Source: Terriglobia bacterium
GTDB taxonomy: Bacteria; Acidobacteriota; Terriglobia; Terriglobales; Acidobacteriaceae
Length of the DNA: 64,000 nt
Assembly: GCA_032252755.1 (NCBI GenBank)
Contig: JAVUPY010000011.1
Coordinates: 1-64,000 of the forward strand
Direction: 5' to 3'
The notes under the pieces are model-generated. The model saw only the letters and a list, made by a program, of their open reading frames with translations. It searched no databases and was not told the DNA's origin. The translations under genes and the position numbers were made by a program. Shown here piece after piece: positions 24,850-33,959 of the stretch; positions within the stretch are counted from its first letter, which is position 1, and each line of letters opens with the position of its first letter.

Positions 24850-25434
24850 ATGAAGGTCCGCGAACTCATGACTACCGACATAACTACTGCCGAGCTGGGA
24901 AGCACGCTCGAAGAGATTGCTACCATCATGCGCCACGAAGACATCGGCGCTGTGCCAATTGTCGATGATGACGAACTCGTCGGAATCGTCACCGATCGTG
25001 ACATCGTGTTGCGCTGCGTCGCTGAAGGCGGCGATCCCGGCGAATCCACAGCGGAAGACGTTCTGACCGAAGGTTTGGTGACGGTCTCTCCGGAAGCCAA
25101 CGTTCAGGAAGCGGAGGAGTTGATGGCGCGTCACCAAATCCGCCGCTTACCCGTGGTTCATGAAGGACGCTTAGAGGGCATAATTTCGCTTGGCGACCTC
25201 GCCATAAAGGAAGAAAGAAAGAGAGGTCCTGAACATGTCCTTGAAGGTGTCTCCAGAGGCGTGAAGTGGCGATCGCAGCAGCCCACACTGCGTGCACAGC
25301 GGGCCGAAGAGCAGCAGGGTATTGGTAACCGCCGTGTTGATGAAAGGATACAGCGTCAGGATCGAGTAGTGCCGATCAAATCCAGCGAGAAAGCCCCCGG
25401 TGCACGGCGCAATCCGCGCCGCAAGTCCGGTTAG
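24850..25434 (+). CDS. CBS-domain pair protein
   Basis: 194 residues. Two CBS motifs (about residues 1-65 and 68-125; VKVRELMTTD-type start MKVRELMTTDITTAELGSTL, then GIVTDRDIVLR and GIISLGDLAIKEE) form an adenosine-nucleotide-binding Bateman module. After about residue 138 the sequence becomes Arg/Gln-rich and disordered, unlike the usual short end of this family; this tail may be a read-through of a former stop. GAGGAG lies 7 nt before the ATG. Function not predictable. Confidence 0.85.
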   Translation: MKVRELMTTDITTAELGSTLEEIATIMRHEDIGAVPIVDDDELVGIVTDRDIVLRCVAEGGDPGESTAEDVLTEGLVTVSPEANVQEAEELMARHQIRRLPVVHEGRLEGIISLGDLAIKEERKRGPEHVLEGVSRGVKWRSQQPTLRAQRAEEQQGIGNRRVDERIQRQDRVVPIKSSEKAPGARRNPRRKSG

Positions 25435-25511
25435 TCTCGCACAGTGATATTTGAGGTGGAGCTCTCGGTAGCATCCGCCGGAGTAAAATTCAGCAGGAGG
25501 ATCAGAACTCC

Positions 25512-25811
25512 ATGAGCGATTACGGCACCTTTGGCGAATACAAGTACTCGGATAAGAACAGCAGCAGCACCGCAACCGCGCTGACTTTTTTGTTCATAGG
25601 GGTGGGCATCGGCACCGTTGTTGCACTGCTATTTGCGCCGAAATCCGGCCGTCAGATGCGCCGCACCATTCGGCGCAAGTACGAGGACGCACGCGATGTG
25701 TTTGACGATCTAAGCGACCAGGCTGGCGACTACATGGATCGCGGCCGCGAGTGGGCGAATACTGCGAAAGAAAAAGTCGCCCCCATCGCCAAGAAGATGC
25801 GACGCGACTAG
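25512..25811 (+). CDS. YtxH-domain protein
   Basis: 99 residues. An N-terminal membrane helix (ALTFLFIGVGIGTVVALLF) followed by APKSGRQMRRTIRRKYEDA and an amphipathic tail is the YtxH (gas vesicle GvpP-like stress) architecture. A perfect AGGAGG lies 11 nt before the ATG. It ends 31 bp before a bidirectional terminator. Confidence 0.85.
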   Translation: MSDYGTFGEYKYSDKNSSSTATALTFLFIGVGIGTVVALLFAPKSGRQMRRTIRRKYEDARDVFDDLSDQAGDYMDRGREWANTAKEKVAPIAKKMRRD

Positions 25812-25841
25812 CACGAGCGCCGGCGTGCTCACCAAACTTAA

Positions 25842-25866
25842 AAGGCAGAAGCTAAGCTTCTGCCTT
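25842..25866. terminator. Bidirectional terminator
   Basis: AAGGCAGAAGC and GCTTCTGCCTT are perfect 11-bp arms around TAA, between the ends of the convergent YtxH and TonB genes, with A/T-rich flanks on both sides. Confidence 0.8.
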
Positions 25867-25887
25867 CATGATTTCTTTGTTTCGAAT

Positions 25888-26766
25888 CTAGTAAAGCCGG
25901 AAGTTGACTTCTACGTTGACCTGCACGGCGACGGGCTGTCCGTCTTTCTTGGCCGGCTCAAAACGCCAAGTCTTCACCGCCTCGATCGCCTTTTCGTCCA
26001 GACCCATTCCCAGCGAGCGCTGGATGCGTATGTCACGCGGCCTTCCGTCGGGACCGATTACTACCCAGAGCACAACCGTACCCTGCCACTTCGCTTTACG
26101 CGCTTCCTCCGAATACTCGGGATCGGGCGCGTAGATCGCGCGGGGTTCGCTGACGCCGCCGCCAACTCGATAAGCGCCGCCACCGATGCCGCCGCCCCAT
26201 CCTGGACCAACACCGGGACCCCGGCCGCTGCCGACGCCGCCGCCAGAACCGCTGCCAATGCCACCGCCCGAGCCAGTACCGTTCGAAGCCAAGGTCACAT
26301 GCGAAAGCGGATCACCGAGCGGGCCGACCTGCGGCAGGTTCATCTGCGGGACGACAACCTCAGGCGGAACTGCAAGCTTCGGATTGTCATTGCGAACGAC
26401 AACCACCGGCGGCGTAATCTGCTGACGCGAGAGTTTTGGCAGCGCGCCCTTGGAGGCCTGTAACTTGTCGCGATCGCCGCCGCCACCACCGCCACCAGAA
26501 GCATCCTTGGCGGGGGGCATCACATACGGGCTGATCTCTATGGCCTGGTCGAGTACTACTTTCTTGATCTGTTCTTTGTTCTGCCAGGCGAAGGAACCGA
26601 TGAGGACGCACCCAACTACAAACAGCGTGTTCAGCAGGAACGAGAGGATAAACGAATTCCTCTGGACCTTGTAAATACCGTACCCTTCACCGAAAAGGGT
26701 CGGCAGGACAGGGTCGAACTTCTGCGCCGCCGGGCTTGGCGTCTGCGACATGGTGGGACTGGACAT
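25888..26766 (-). CDS. TonB-family energy transducer
   Basis: 292 residues. Cytoplasmic N-terminus, one membrane helix (FILSFLLNTLFVVGCVLIGSF, about 38-58), a long periplasmic linker with Gly-rich tracts and conserved proline-rich parts, and a C-terminal TonB domain (about 210-292: YAPDPEYSEEARKAKWQGTV, AIEAVKTWRFEPAKKDGQPV). It would couple inner-membrane proton force to outer-membrane transporters. ExbB/ExbD are not adjacent. The start is separated from a TATACT box by about 11 nt. Confidence 0.9.
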   Translation of the reverse strand: MSSPTMSQTPSPAAQKFDPVLPTLFGEGYGIYKVQRNSFILSFLLNTLFVVGCVLIGSFAWQNKEQIKKVVLDQAIEISPYVMPPAKDASGGGGGGGDRDKLQASKGALPKLSRQQITPPVVVVRNDNPKLAVPPEVVVPQMNLPQVGPLGDPLSHVTLASNGTGSGGGIGSGSGGGVGSGRGPGVGPGWGGGIGGGAYRVGGGVSEPRAIYAPDPEYSEEARKAKWQGTVVLWVVIGPDGRPRDIRIQRSLGMGLDEKAIEAVKTWRFEPAKKDGQPVAVQVNVEVNFRLY

Positions 26767-26945
26767 GTTTCTTCATCAGTATAGACCCGCTACACACAAA
26801 ATTGTTTCAGAAACTTCTCTGGATTGCCTCAGTCATACACTCGGACATTCCCAGTAGCTCTGCACGTAACAGGCTCAAATTAAACCATTTACATTGAGAA
26901 TTACGTTCGGTGTCCCACTAAAGTTCCACTTTGGGCAGCAGCGGT

Positions 26946-27947
26946 TTAGACGATCAGACGAAGCGAGTGCGGACGCACTCGAATTTCAGCCGGGGTGTCA
27001 CAGATATACTCACCGTCGGCGTAGATTGGAAGCGGGGATTCGCTCTCCAACCACAAATCTTTGGCGGTGAAGTATTCAACTTCCGGCAGCGACACATGAT
27101 CGCCGCGGAAAACTGTATGCAGTACTCGCAGGATTCGCAGCGTCCCAGCTTGACGAACAAAGCAGACATCCAGTGCGCCGTCATCCAACTGAGCGTGGCC
27201 GGCAATTCGCATTCCGCCTCCATACGATGGACTGTTGCCTATGGCCACGAACAACGCTGGCTCTGAAATGCGCACGCGAAACGATCCTTCTCCGTCCGGA
27301 AGCGACACCGTCATGCGCTGCGGTCGATAGCGCAATAGCGAGTAGACGGCACAGGTAAGGTAGCCACCAATTTTCCGCATCCAGCCCGGCAACCGATTCG
27401 CAATTCGATTCGTTTCAGAATCAAGCCCCGCGCCGGCAACGCAACAGAAGTATCTTTCGGAATTGATGGCGTCGTAGAGAAAGTGGAGATGCTGGCGCAT
27501 GATCGCCGGGGCCAGTTTCTCACTCGGCTTTTCAAATGTTCCATCTTCGCGAATGAATGTCCGGCTCTGCACCGGGACAGCATCTTCGTCCTGCACCGGC
27601 GGACGCTCCGTCATTGGCGTGATCAGGCCGATGTCGATGGTGCGGATCTTCCCCTCTGCTTTGAGAAAGGCCTTCCAGGCGCGCAATGCATCGTCAACCG
27701 TTCGCATTCCGATTGCATTGGCAAAATCATTTCCGCTTCCGGTCGGGACAACCAGCAATGGACATTCGGATCCGGCAAGTGCCTGGATCACGCGATGCAC
27801 GCTACCGTCCCCACCAAACACAATTGCTGCATCCGGCAGATCGCCCGCCTCGAGCGAGTTTCCGCGAAAGACATTCGCGCCGGGCAGCCGGAAAGGCGTG
27901 AGAAGACGGTCGTTTTCGTAAGGATGGAGGATGGCCGCAACGCGCAC
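26946..27947 (-). CDS. Diacylglycerol kinase catalytic-domain lipid kinase (YegS/DgkB-like)
   Basis: About 334 residues. Motifs: DAAIVFGGDGSVHRVIQALA (nucleotide-binding GGDGT-type loop, here GGDGS), LLVVPTGSGNDFANAIGM, and the C-terminal YADGEYICDTPAEIRV. It phosphorylates diacylglycerol or a similar lipid. The start is uncertain: GTG at 27947 gives a natural N-terminus (VRVAAILHP), while an upstream GTG pair at 27980-27983 lies inside an inverted-repeat element (27978-28112) and is doubted. Confidence 0.85.
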   Translation of the reverse strand: MRVAAILHPYENDRLLTPFRLPGANVFRGNSLEAGDLPDAAIVFGGDGSVHRVIQALAGSECPLLVVPTGSGNDFANAIGMRTVDDALRAWKAFLKAEGKIRTIDIGLITPMTERPPVQDEDAVPVQSRTFIREDGTFEKPSEKLAPAIMRQHLHFLYDAINSERYFCCVAGAGLDSETNRIANRLPGWMRKIGGYLTCAVYSLLRYRPQRMTVSLPDGEGSFRVRISEPALFVAIGNSPSYGGGMRIAGHAQLDDGALDVCFVRQAGTLRILRVLHTVFRGDHVSLPEVEYFTAKDLWLESESPLPIYADGEYICDTPAEIRVRPHSLRLIV

Positions 27948-27977
27948 CGCTGGATTGTAAAGGACGAAAAAACAATT

Positions 27978-28112
27978 CACCACAGAGATGCAGAGGGGAC
28001 AGGGGTTTCAAGGCAGAACTGCGAAAATTCAAAACTGCGATAACTATTGGCCCTCGAAGATTGGGCTTTCATGATTCACTAGTTCTGTGTCTCGGTGTCC
28101 CTGTGGTGAGTA
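27978..28112. repeat. Inverted-repeat element (CACCACAGAGATGCAGAGG type)
   Basis: The left end CACCACAGAGATGCAGAGGG and right end TCTGTGTCTCGGTGTCCCTG then TGGTG are reverse complements with mismatches. It is the sibling of the element at 14304-14405 and sits between ogt and the lipid kinase. Confidence 0.5.
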
Positions 28113-28115
28113 GGT

Positions 28116-28619
28116 TTAAAGCAGAGTCGGCTGTAAGGCCCCTTCCAGTTCCAGCAGTTTGCGCTTGACCTCCAGGCCCCCGCCGTAGCCGCCGAGTGTG
28201 CCATCGGACGCGAGTACGCGATGGCACGGAACAACGATTGGCACCGGATTATCGTGATTCGCCATGCCGACGGCGCGAAAGCCCCGCGGCTTCCCGACTG
28301 ATTTTGCAATCTGGGCGTACGTCCGGGTCTGGCCGTATGGAATGTTCAGCAGCGCTCGCCAGCACTTCTTCTGAAACTCCGTGCCGTGAAGATCGACCTT
28401 TACATCGAAGACCTGGCGTTTTCCAGCGAAATACTCCCGCAGTTGCCGCTTCGCTGCCATGGTGCGCTCCTCCGACTCCTGCCATTCCGCCATGCGCGCA
28501 AGACGACTTTCCGGGAACTCACCGCGATCCCATTCGATTAGGGCGAGGCCTTCCTGCGACACGCCGATTACGAGTGGTCCAATCGGTGACTCCATCCGGG
28601 AGTAGTACAGGGCGAGCAT
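28116..28619 (-). CDS. ogt: Methylated-DNA--protein-cysteine methyltransferase
   Basis: 167 residues. The acceptor motif IVVPCHRVLASDGTLGGYGG carries the active Cys, with the upstream helix-turn-helix part IPYGQTRTYAQIAKSVGKPR. It removes O6-alkyl groups from guanine in a one-time reaction. The N-terminal start at 28619 (MLALYYSRMESPIGPLVIG) fits the family. No Ada regulator is fused. Confidence 0.94.
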   Translation of the reverse strand: MLALYYSRMESPIGPLVIGVSQEGLALIEWDRGEFPESRLARMAEWQESEERTMAAKRQLREYFAGKRQVFDVKVDLHGTEFQKKCWRALLNIPYGQTRTYAQIAKSVGKPRGFRAVGMANHDNPVPIVVPCHRVLASDGTLGGYGGGLEVKRKLLELEGALQPTLL

Positions 28620-28671
28620 GCGACCAGCCTAGCGAGTCGGAAGGCGATTGGGAAGAGGGGTAGGAGAGATT

Positions 28672-30753
28672 CTACGACGCTTTCTCCTTCGCGTTATCCA
28701 GCACTCGTCGAATCGTCTTCGCCAACGTATCGAAGCTGAAAGGCTTCTGCAGAAACTCCATGCCTAGCTCAAGAGCGTTGTTGTCCAGTGCGCGATCTGT
28801 GTATCCGGACATCAGGATAATTTTTACCTGAGGCAACAGCTTGGTTGCATATGCTGCCAAAGCGGGCCCGCCCAGCTCCGGCATGACTACGTCGCTGACC
28901 AGAACAGCTATATCGGGGTGGGTTCTGCAGATTTCCAGCGCCTGAACGCCATTGGAGGCCTCGAGCACTCGATAACCCTTCGCCTGCAGGAACGTGGAAG
29001 TGAGTTCGCGAAGAGTCGCTTCATCTTCGACGAGCAGCACCCTTTCCGATCCACCCGGATGCGGCATGGCGAGAGTCCTGGCCTCGGCCACCTCTGCTGC
29101 CGCCTCGAGCGCCGGGAAGTAAAGCTTGAACGACGACCCCCGTCCTACTTCGCTGTAGACCCAGATAAAACCGCCGCTCTGCCGAACCGTGCCGTACACG
29201 CTTGCCAGGCCGAGTCCGGTCCCCTTGCCAACCTCTTTGGTCGTGAAGAACGGCTCGAAGATCTGCGACTGCACTTCCGGCGTCATGCCGACTCCGGTGT
29301 CGCTGATCGCCAGCATTACATACTCGCCTGGAGATATTTCCGTCGAGCGTTGCTGGGCATATTGGGCGTCCAGTTCGACGATCTTGGTCTCGATGGTCAG
29401 GCGGCCCCCGTTCGGCATCGCATCACGCGCATTGACGGAGAGATTCATCAGCGCCTGCTCGATCTGCCCACGATCGGCGTAGATCTTCTTGAGGCCATCA
29501 TCCAGTCCGAGTACAACCTCAACGTCCTCGCCCAGCAGGCGAGGGAGTAGCCGGCAGATATCGATCACAACGTCATTGAGGGAAATTACCGCCGGCTGCA
29601 ATACCTGCTGTCGACTGAATGCCAGTAACCGGCGCGTGAGTACGGCAGCCTTATCCGTCGCGCTGCGAACGATAGTCGTGTAATGGTCGACCTTCGCGGG
29701 ATCGTGCTTGGCGTCCTGCACCATCTGCGCCGAACTGCCGATGACCATCAGCAGATTGTTGAAGTCGTGTGCCACGCCGCCCGCCAGGCGGCCGACAGCT
29801 TCCATTCTCTGCGCCTGCTGGAACTGCTTCTCCAGCACTCGCTGTTCAGTGACGTTTTCGACGAAAACCTCGTGCATTGGCGCGCTTCCTTCTGGAGAGA
29901 TGCGCCGGCCCACGAGACGAACCGTGATCAGTTTCCCGTCTTTACGCTTCCACTTGGTCTCGATCGGATCCGGACGCGCTATCGCATCCCAGAAACCTAC
30001 GGCATTCTGCCGATCATGAGGATCCGCATAGATATTGCGAACCGTGTTCAGTTGAAGTACCTCGTCTACCGACTCGTAACCCAGCATCTGCACGAGTGCA
30101 GGGTTCGCCCAGACGATGTTGCCCGACAAGTCGGCGGCGTAGATGCCGTATGGAGAACGCTCGACCATGGTCTGGAAATGCTCTTCTGAAAAACGAAGCT
30201 GGTTCTCGGCGCGGTCGCGCTCTACCCTCAGGCTCGCTGTTTCTGCCAGCCGCAGAGCCGCGAGTTCTTCATTGGTTCGGCTGAGCTGATCCACGTTTTC
30301 TCGGAGTTGCTGGTTCAGGATCTTCAGCTGCTCCTGCGTCCGCTTCCGATCGGTGATGTCGCGAATCGCCGCAATGGTGAAATTTCCGTTGTCGGTCTTC
30401 AATGGGCTCAGGCTGATCTCAACCGGGAACTCCTTGGAGCCTTTTCGCAAGCCGAACAGTTCCAGGCCCATACCCATCGGCCGTACCCGCGCGTCGGCCG
30501 CAAATTCTGCCCGGTGTTCCGCATGCCGACCGTGGTAGCGTTCCGGGATAAGGACTTCGACCGGTTTTCCAACAAGATCCTGACGCGCAATACCAAACAA
30601 GGTCTCCGCTTGAGAATTGGCTAATGTGATCTGACCTGCCTCGTTGACGACGAGCATCGCGTCTGGCGCGGCATCCAGGAGCAGACGGAAGTTCGCCTCG
30701 ACCCATTCCGGCAGGTTCATTCTCTTTGGTGATTGTGACGATTGCTGGGCCAT
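28672..30753 (-). CDS. Hybrid sensor histidine kinase (PAS-PAS-HisKA-HATPase-REC)
   Basis: 693 residues with no membrane segment. PAS 1 about 17-135, a coiled coil about 136-190, PAS 2 about 190-305, HisKA with the phospho-accepting His329 ([15 protein letters not shown]), HATPase about 435-550 ([27 protein letters not shown]), and a C-terminal receiver about 570-690 with Asp621 ([13 protein letters not shown]). It is a cytosolic sensor; the signal is unknown and no cognate output regulator lies next to it. The start has a following [10 protein letters not shown] typical of the PAS boundary. Confidence 0.95.
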   Translation of the reverse strand: MAQQSSQSPKRMNLPEWVEANFRLLLDAAPDAMLVVNEAGQITLANSQAETLFGIARQDLVGKPVEVLIPERYHGRHAEHRAEFAADARVRPMGMGLELFGLRKGSKEFPVEISLSPLKTDNGNFTIAAIRDITDRKRTQEQLKILNQQLRENVDQLSRTNEELAALRLAETASLRVERDRAENQLRFSEEHFQTMVERSPYGIYAADLSGNIVWANPALVQMLGYESVDEVLQLNTVRNIYADPHDRQNAVGFWDAIARPDPIETKWKRKDGKLITVRLVGRRISPEGSAPMHEVFVENVTEQRVLEKQFQQAQRMEAVGRLAGGVAHDFNNLLMVIGSSAQMVQDAKHDPAKVDHYTTIVRSATDKAAVLTRRLLAFSRQQVLQPAVISLNDVVIDICRLLPRLLGEDVEVVLGLDDGLKKIYADRGQIEQALMNLSVNARDAMPNGGRLTIETKIVELDAQYAQQRSTEISPGEYVMLAISDTGVGMTPEVQSQIFEPFFTTKEVGKGTGLGLASVYGTVRQSGGFIWVYSEVGRGSSFKLYFPALEAAAEVAEARTLAMPHPGGSERVLLVEDEATLRELTSTFLQAKGYRVLEASNGVQALEICRTHPDIAVLVSDVVMPELGGPALAAYATKLLPQVKIILMSGYTDRALDNNALELGMEFLQKPFSFDTLAKTIRRVLDNAKEKAS

Positions 30754-30906
30754 TGGAGTTCGGGGTCAAAACCTCCCATCAGGATCCGGCTGCGGGGAGC
30801 CAGCTTCAGTCCTGAGAGCCCCGCGATTGTGCACTTGAAAGTCGAGATTTTGGCATCTAGATGAGGGGCAAGTCAATGCAACGTAGCCTCACCCCCCAAA
30901 CGACAG

Positions 30907-30932
30907 AAAAGCCCCTCGCCGAAGCGAGGGGC
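30907..30932 (-). terminator. Rho-independent terminator of the OmpA-family gene
   Basis: On the minus strand: GCCCCTCGC, loop TTCG, GCGAGGGGC, then TTTTCTG. It is a 9-bp perfect stem with the stable TTCG tetraloop, starting about 52 bp beyond the stop at 30985. Confidence 0.85.
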
Positions 30933-30984
30933 GGTCTCCCGGAACGCAAACCCCCCTGAAGGCCGCGTTCCCGGATCTTGAAAG

Positions 30985-31908
30985 TTACTGCGGAGTCTGC
31001 GACATCTGTTGAGGCTGCTGCGACTGGGGCTGGGCCTCGGCGCCAGTCTGGCTGGTGGCGAGCTGGTCGATGCCGTTCTTCATCAGCGTCACGTCAACCT
31101 TGCTGTAGCGGAGGCGGGTTTCCTTGCCCTCGGCGTTCTGCATCGGAGCATTGCCCATGCCAACCGTGAAGATCCGGTACACCGGAATCTCGTGGTTGAG
31201 AACGAGGTAACGAACTACGGAGTCGGCCATCGCCTTGGAGTGCGCGACCGCGGCCGAACCACGGCCCGGAGCAAAGCCCTGGACCTCGATGATGTAGCCA
31301 TTCTGGCCCTTCAGGTTCTGGGCCATGTCATCGAGAGCTTCCTTGGCTTTCGTGCTCAGAGCAGTCTGGCCCGGACGGAAGCGGATTTCGGCCTGCGTCG
31401 ACGGCTTGTACTGATCGATGTTCCCGACCACGGTTGAAACCGTCTGGAGACGCGCACCAGCCTGGGTTGCAGTCTGGTTCGCCTGCTGCGCGGCATTGCC
31501 GGCCGCGACTGCATGCTGATCCGCGGTATCGGCCTTCGCGTTGGCTTCCTTCAGACCTTCGGTCGTACGCGCATCGAGATCCGTCAGCGCCTTCGAGTTG
31601 TTAGCGGTCAGCTCATCAAGCTCATTGACGCGGTTGCGGATGGGCGAGATCTGACGCTCAAGGTACTTCTTACGGGCAAATGGGTTCAGGTGACCCCAGA
31701 ATCCCTGCTTCAGCTGGGGCTGGAGCGGTTGGCGCGCGCTGGTGTTTTGATCGCTCGAGGCGTTCTGATCCTGCGTGTTCTGGGCTGGTGCGCTCTGGGT
31801 CGTTGTCGCCGCCGGTTGCTGGTTGTCAGTCGATGAGCTCTGCTGCGCCATAGCGGGGATCATCATTGTCGCAGCTAGCGGCAGCACAAGTAGAAATCGG
31901 TTCTTCAT
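30985..31908 (-). CDS. OmpA-family outer membrane protein
   Basis: 307 residues. Signal peptide MKNRFLLVLPLAATMMIPAM with cleavage near MAQQ, then a Gln/Ser/Thr-rich stretch, a helical coiled-coil region (about 80-175, including RNRVNELDELTANNSKALTD) and an OmpA-like peptidoglycan-binding domain (about 185-285, AEIRFRPGQTALSTKAKEAL, NGYIIEVQGFAPGRG). It anchors the outer membrane to peptidoglycan. The ATG at 31908 is preferred because GGAGG lies upstream and it starts the signal peptide. Confidence 0.88.
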   Translation of the reverse strand: MKNRFLLVLPLAATMMIPAMAQQSSSTDNQQPAATTTQSAPAQNTQDQNASSDQNTSARQPLQPQLKQGFWGHLNPFARKKYLERQISPIRNRVNELDELTANNSKALTDLDARTTEGLKEANAKADTADQHAVAAGNAAQQANQTATQAGARLQTVSTVVGNIDQYKPSTQAEIRFRPGQTALSTKAKEALDDMAQNLKGQNGYIIEVQGFAPGRGSAAVAHSKAMADSVVRYLVLNHEIPVYRIFTVGMGNAPMQNAEGKETRLRYSKVDVTLMKNGIDQLATSQTGAEAQPQSQQPQQMSQTPQ

Positions 31909-32264
31909 GGTCTTCGATCCTCCGGCGGTGGGTATTGCCTGGGTGCTTCGCCCCCGGTCCGCCCGGCACATTCCGTGTGCCAATCGCAAAATTGCGGGCC
32001 ATCCCTCTGGGTCGAACGGGCCATCTTGCGGCCCGTCGATCCCGAGAGCCCCTACCGAGTCGCGTCTTGGTAAACGCGAGCACCTTGGCCTAGTACACGT
32101 CAGGTGCCAAACAGGAACAGCTTGTTTTCACACTTAAGTCTTTTATTTTCTTTGTGTATCAACTTGACCTGCTCGGCTCCAACAGGAAGGAAAAGCCTAA
32201 GGCAGGTAAATTTGTAAGTAGAAGTGCTCACTGGCGATGGTCGAGGTCGGTCAAAAATGCACAC
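31909..32264. other. Intergenic region between the OmpA-family and TPR genes
   Basis: 356 bp. It contains a ribosome site for the OmpA-family gene next to its start, and A/T-rich stretches near 32130-32160 that may hold its promoter. Nothing else is recognised. Confidence 0.5.
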
Positions 32265-33545
32265 CTATTCCGTCTTGGGCACTGGTGGAACCACCACTTC
32301 ATCCAGGTAGCGGATGAGCACGTCCCGATGATCCTTCCGGTAGCCCTCGTAGTCCCGGGCGATGGCCGCGTCCGCGGCATTCAGCAGAATATATGGTTCC
32401 AGCAGTCCCGCTTTGTTGAATCTGACCAGGGCGGCGAGGTCGGCATTCAGCTTCTCGGGTTTCTTCCCGGTAGCGAGTGAATCGGCCGTCTCAGCGACTA
32501 CCGAGAGGGCCTGGAACTCTTCTTTCAAGCTATGGCGGTACTCCTTCTCGTTCGGGAAATTCTTCTTGAACTCATCTCCCTGCCAAACAGCGCGCGTCAT
32601 CTCGTACATCATCCAGGCGCTGCTGCCGTCCTTCTTATTCAATGAAGACGAGTCGATATTGATGTTGATGTCGTTTTTTCCTTCTGCATTCTTTCCCTTT
32701 ACTTCGTGCGAGTTCGGCGATTGAAAGTGGTACCAGGTGATGGGCTGCTTAGCGTATTGCAGCCACTTGTTGATCCCATTCCAACTGGAGCGCTTGTAGG
32801 GCTCGGCGACAACGGCCTCTATGTATTTGTGGCGGGCTTCCGGTAGCTTTCCAGCCATTGCGAGGGCGTCACCCCAATACCTGTACGCAACTTCGCGATT
32901 CGGATCGATGTTGATTGCGCGTGAATACCACTGCCCGGCGGCTACGCTGTCGCGTTTCGCGAAATAGATATCGCCCATGAAGAGCACAGCGTCATAGTTG
33001 TTCGGTTCCAACAAGATCGCCTGTAAATATCCCTGCTTGGCTGCGTCATAGTTACCTGCGGCAAAATCGGCTTCTGCGTGCTTCATAATCCGGTCAACTT
33101 CAGCATTGTCGGAGAACGCGGGATCGGCAGCGTCTGGTGGAATCCCCGCGATCAGGGTCTCAAGATAGTCGGAACTGTATCCCAACTTTTGCGCTTGCAG
33201 TAACAACTGGCGCGTCCGAAGTACTTCCGCTTTTTTCTCTCCCGCATTCGTCAGCGTCGCCGAGTGTGCGTAAAGACATTCAGCCAAACTCACCAGGACC
33301 TCGGCATCATTTGGTGCCGCTTTCGCAAGTTTGTCCAGCCAGGGCAAAGCCTCCAGAAACTTGTTCTTGCTGACCAATTCCATTGAATAGCGACGATCTT
33401 TTTCCAACTCCGGCGAAAGCTGTGGGTGAACGTACTCGCTCTTAGGAGTGGCTTGAATGATAGTGCCGGATGACTTGGGATCGCTTTGGGCCAGAACGGC
33501 CGTCAGTGCAAGAAGTACAACCAATGGAACAAGCGAGCGCCGCAT
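32265..33545 (-). CDS. Secreted tetratricopeptide-repeat protein
   Basis: 426 residues. Signal peptide MRRSLVPLVVLLALTAVLA. Several TPR-type helix pairs follow (for example AAPNDAEVLVSLAECLYAHS, NYDAAKQGYLQAILLEPNNY, DSVAAGQWYSRAINIDPNRE). The second half (about 270-420) is not clearly repeated. It probably acts as a protein scaffold outside the cytosol; partner unknown. The ATG at 33545 with GAGGAAAC before it is preferred over the start at 33560. Confidence 0.8.
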   Translation of the reverse strand: MRRSLVPLVVLLALTAVLAQSDPKSSGTIIQATPKSEYVHPQLSPELEKDRRYSMELVSKNKFLEALPWLDKLAKAAPNDAEVLVSLAECLYAHSATLTNAGEKKAEVLRTRQLLLQAQKLGYSSDYLETLIAGIPPDAADPAFSDNAEVDRIMKHAEADFAAGNYDAAKQGYLQAILLEPNNYDAVLFMGDIYFAKRDSVAAGQWYSRAINIDPNREVAYRYWGDALAMAGKLPEARHKYIEAVVAEPYKRSSWNGINKWLQYAKQPITWYHFQSPNSHEVKGKNAEGKNDININIDSSSLNKKDGSSAWMMYEMTRAVWQGDEFKKNFPNEKEYRHSLKEEFQALSVVAETADSLATGKKPEKLNADLAALVRFNKAGLLEPYILLNAADAAIARDYEGYRKDHRDVLIRYLDEVVVPPVPKTE

Positions 33546-33849
33546 GTTTCCTCCACTCACTTCTCACATCTAGAGACACTGGCTAACTACAAACTGTTCC
33601 GGAAGATTTGCGAATAAACATTGTGTGCCGATGATCGGAACTGCTTTTAACTCTAATTACAGAAAAATAAGTCTAAAACCAGTAGTAACAGTAGGGGCTG
33701 CGGAAAAGTGGAAATCTGAATCGTGAGTAGATTATTCGCGATCAGGACGTGATTTCCACGCTGGAAATCGATCCAGCTCCAGCGATGCTACCTGTGTCTA
33801 AACTGACCTTCGATCGTTGAATCACCCGTTCTTGCACGCCTTCCACAAG

Positions 33850-33858
33850 TCATCCACA
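33850..33858. promoter_or_regulatory. Near-consensus DnaA box
   Basis: TCATCCACA differs from TTATCCACA at one base, with CCTTCCACA just upstream (33839-33847). Confidence 0.35.
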
Positions 33859-33913
33859 ACTCTTCCTTCGAAAACTCGGAATTCCGTGGAACACATGTTC
33901 CTCAAAAAGCGAA

Positions 33914-33938
33914 AGCCCCACAGCAGTGACGTGGGGCT
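33914..33938 (-). terminator. Rho-independent terminator of dnaA
   Basis: AGCCCCAC and GTGGGGCT form an 8-bp stem with a 9-nt loop; on the minus strand the stem is followed by TTCGCTTTTTG. It lies 22 bp after the dnaA stop. Confidence 0.75.
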
Positions 33939-33959
33939 CGGCTAAAGCATAGAACGGTT

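Larger units (their letters stand above)
33546..33959. other. Intergenic region downstream of dnaA; origin candidate
   Basis: 414 bp between TPR and dnaA genes. It contains an A/T-rich tract (about 33641-33690), three TGGAAATC motifs (33710-33717, 33762-33769, and reversed at 33751-33758, the last two forming a perfect 8-bp inverted repeat), a near DnaA box TCATCCACA at 33850-33858 (one mismatch), and the dnaA terminator. This is one of three places with origin-like features. Confidence 0.4.

Noticed and set aside
27980-27983. Upstream GTG starts for the lipid kinase
   Set aside because: They lie inside an inverted-repeat element; the natural N-terminus begins at 27947.
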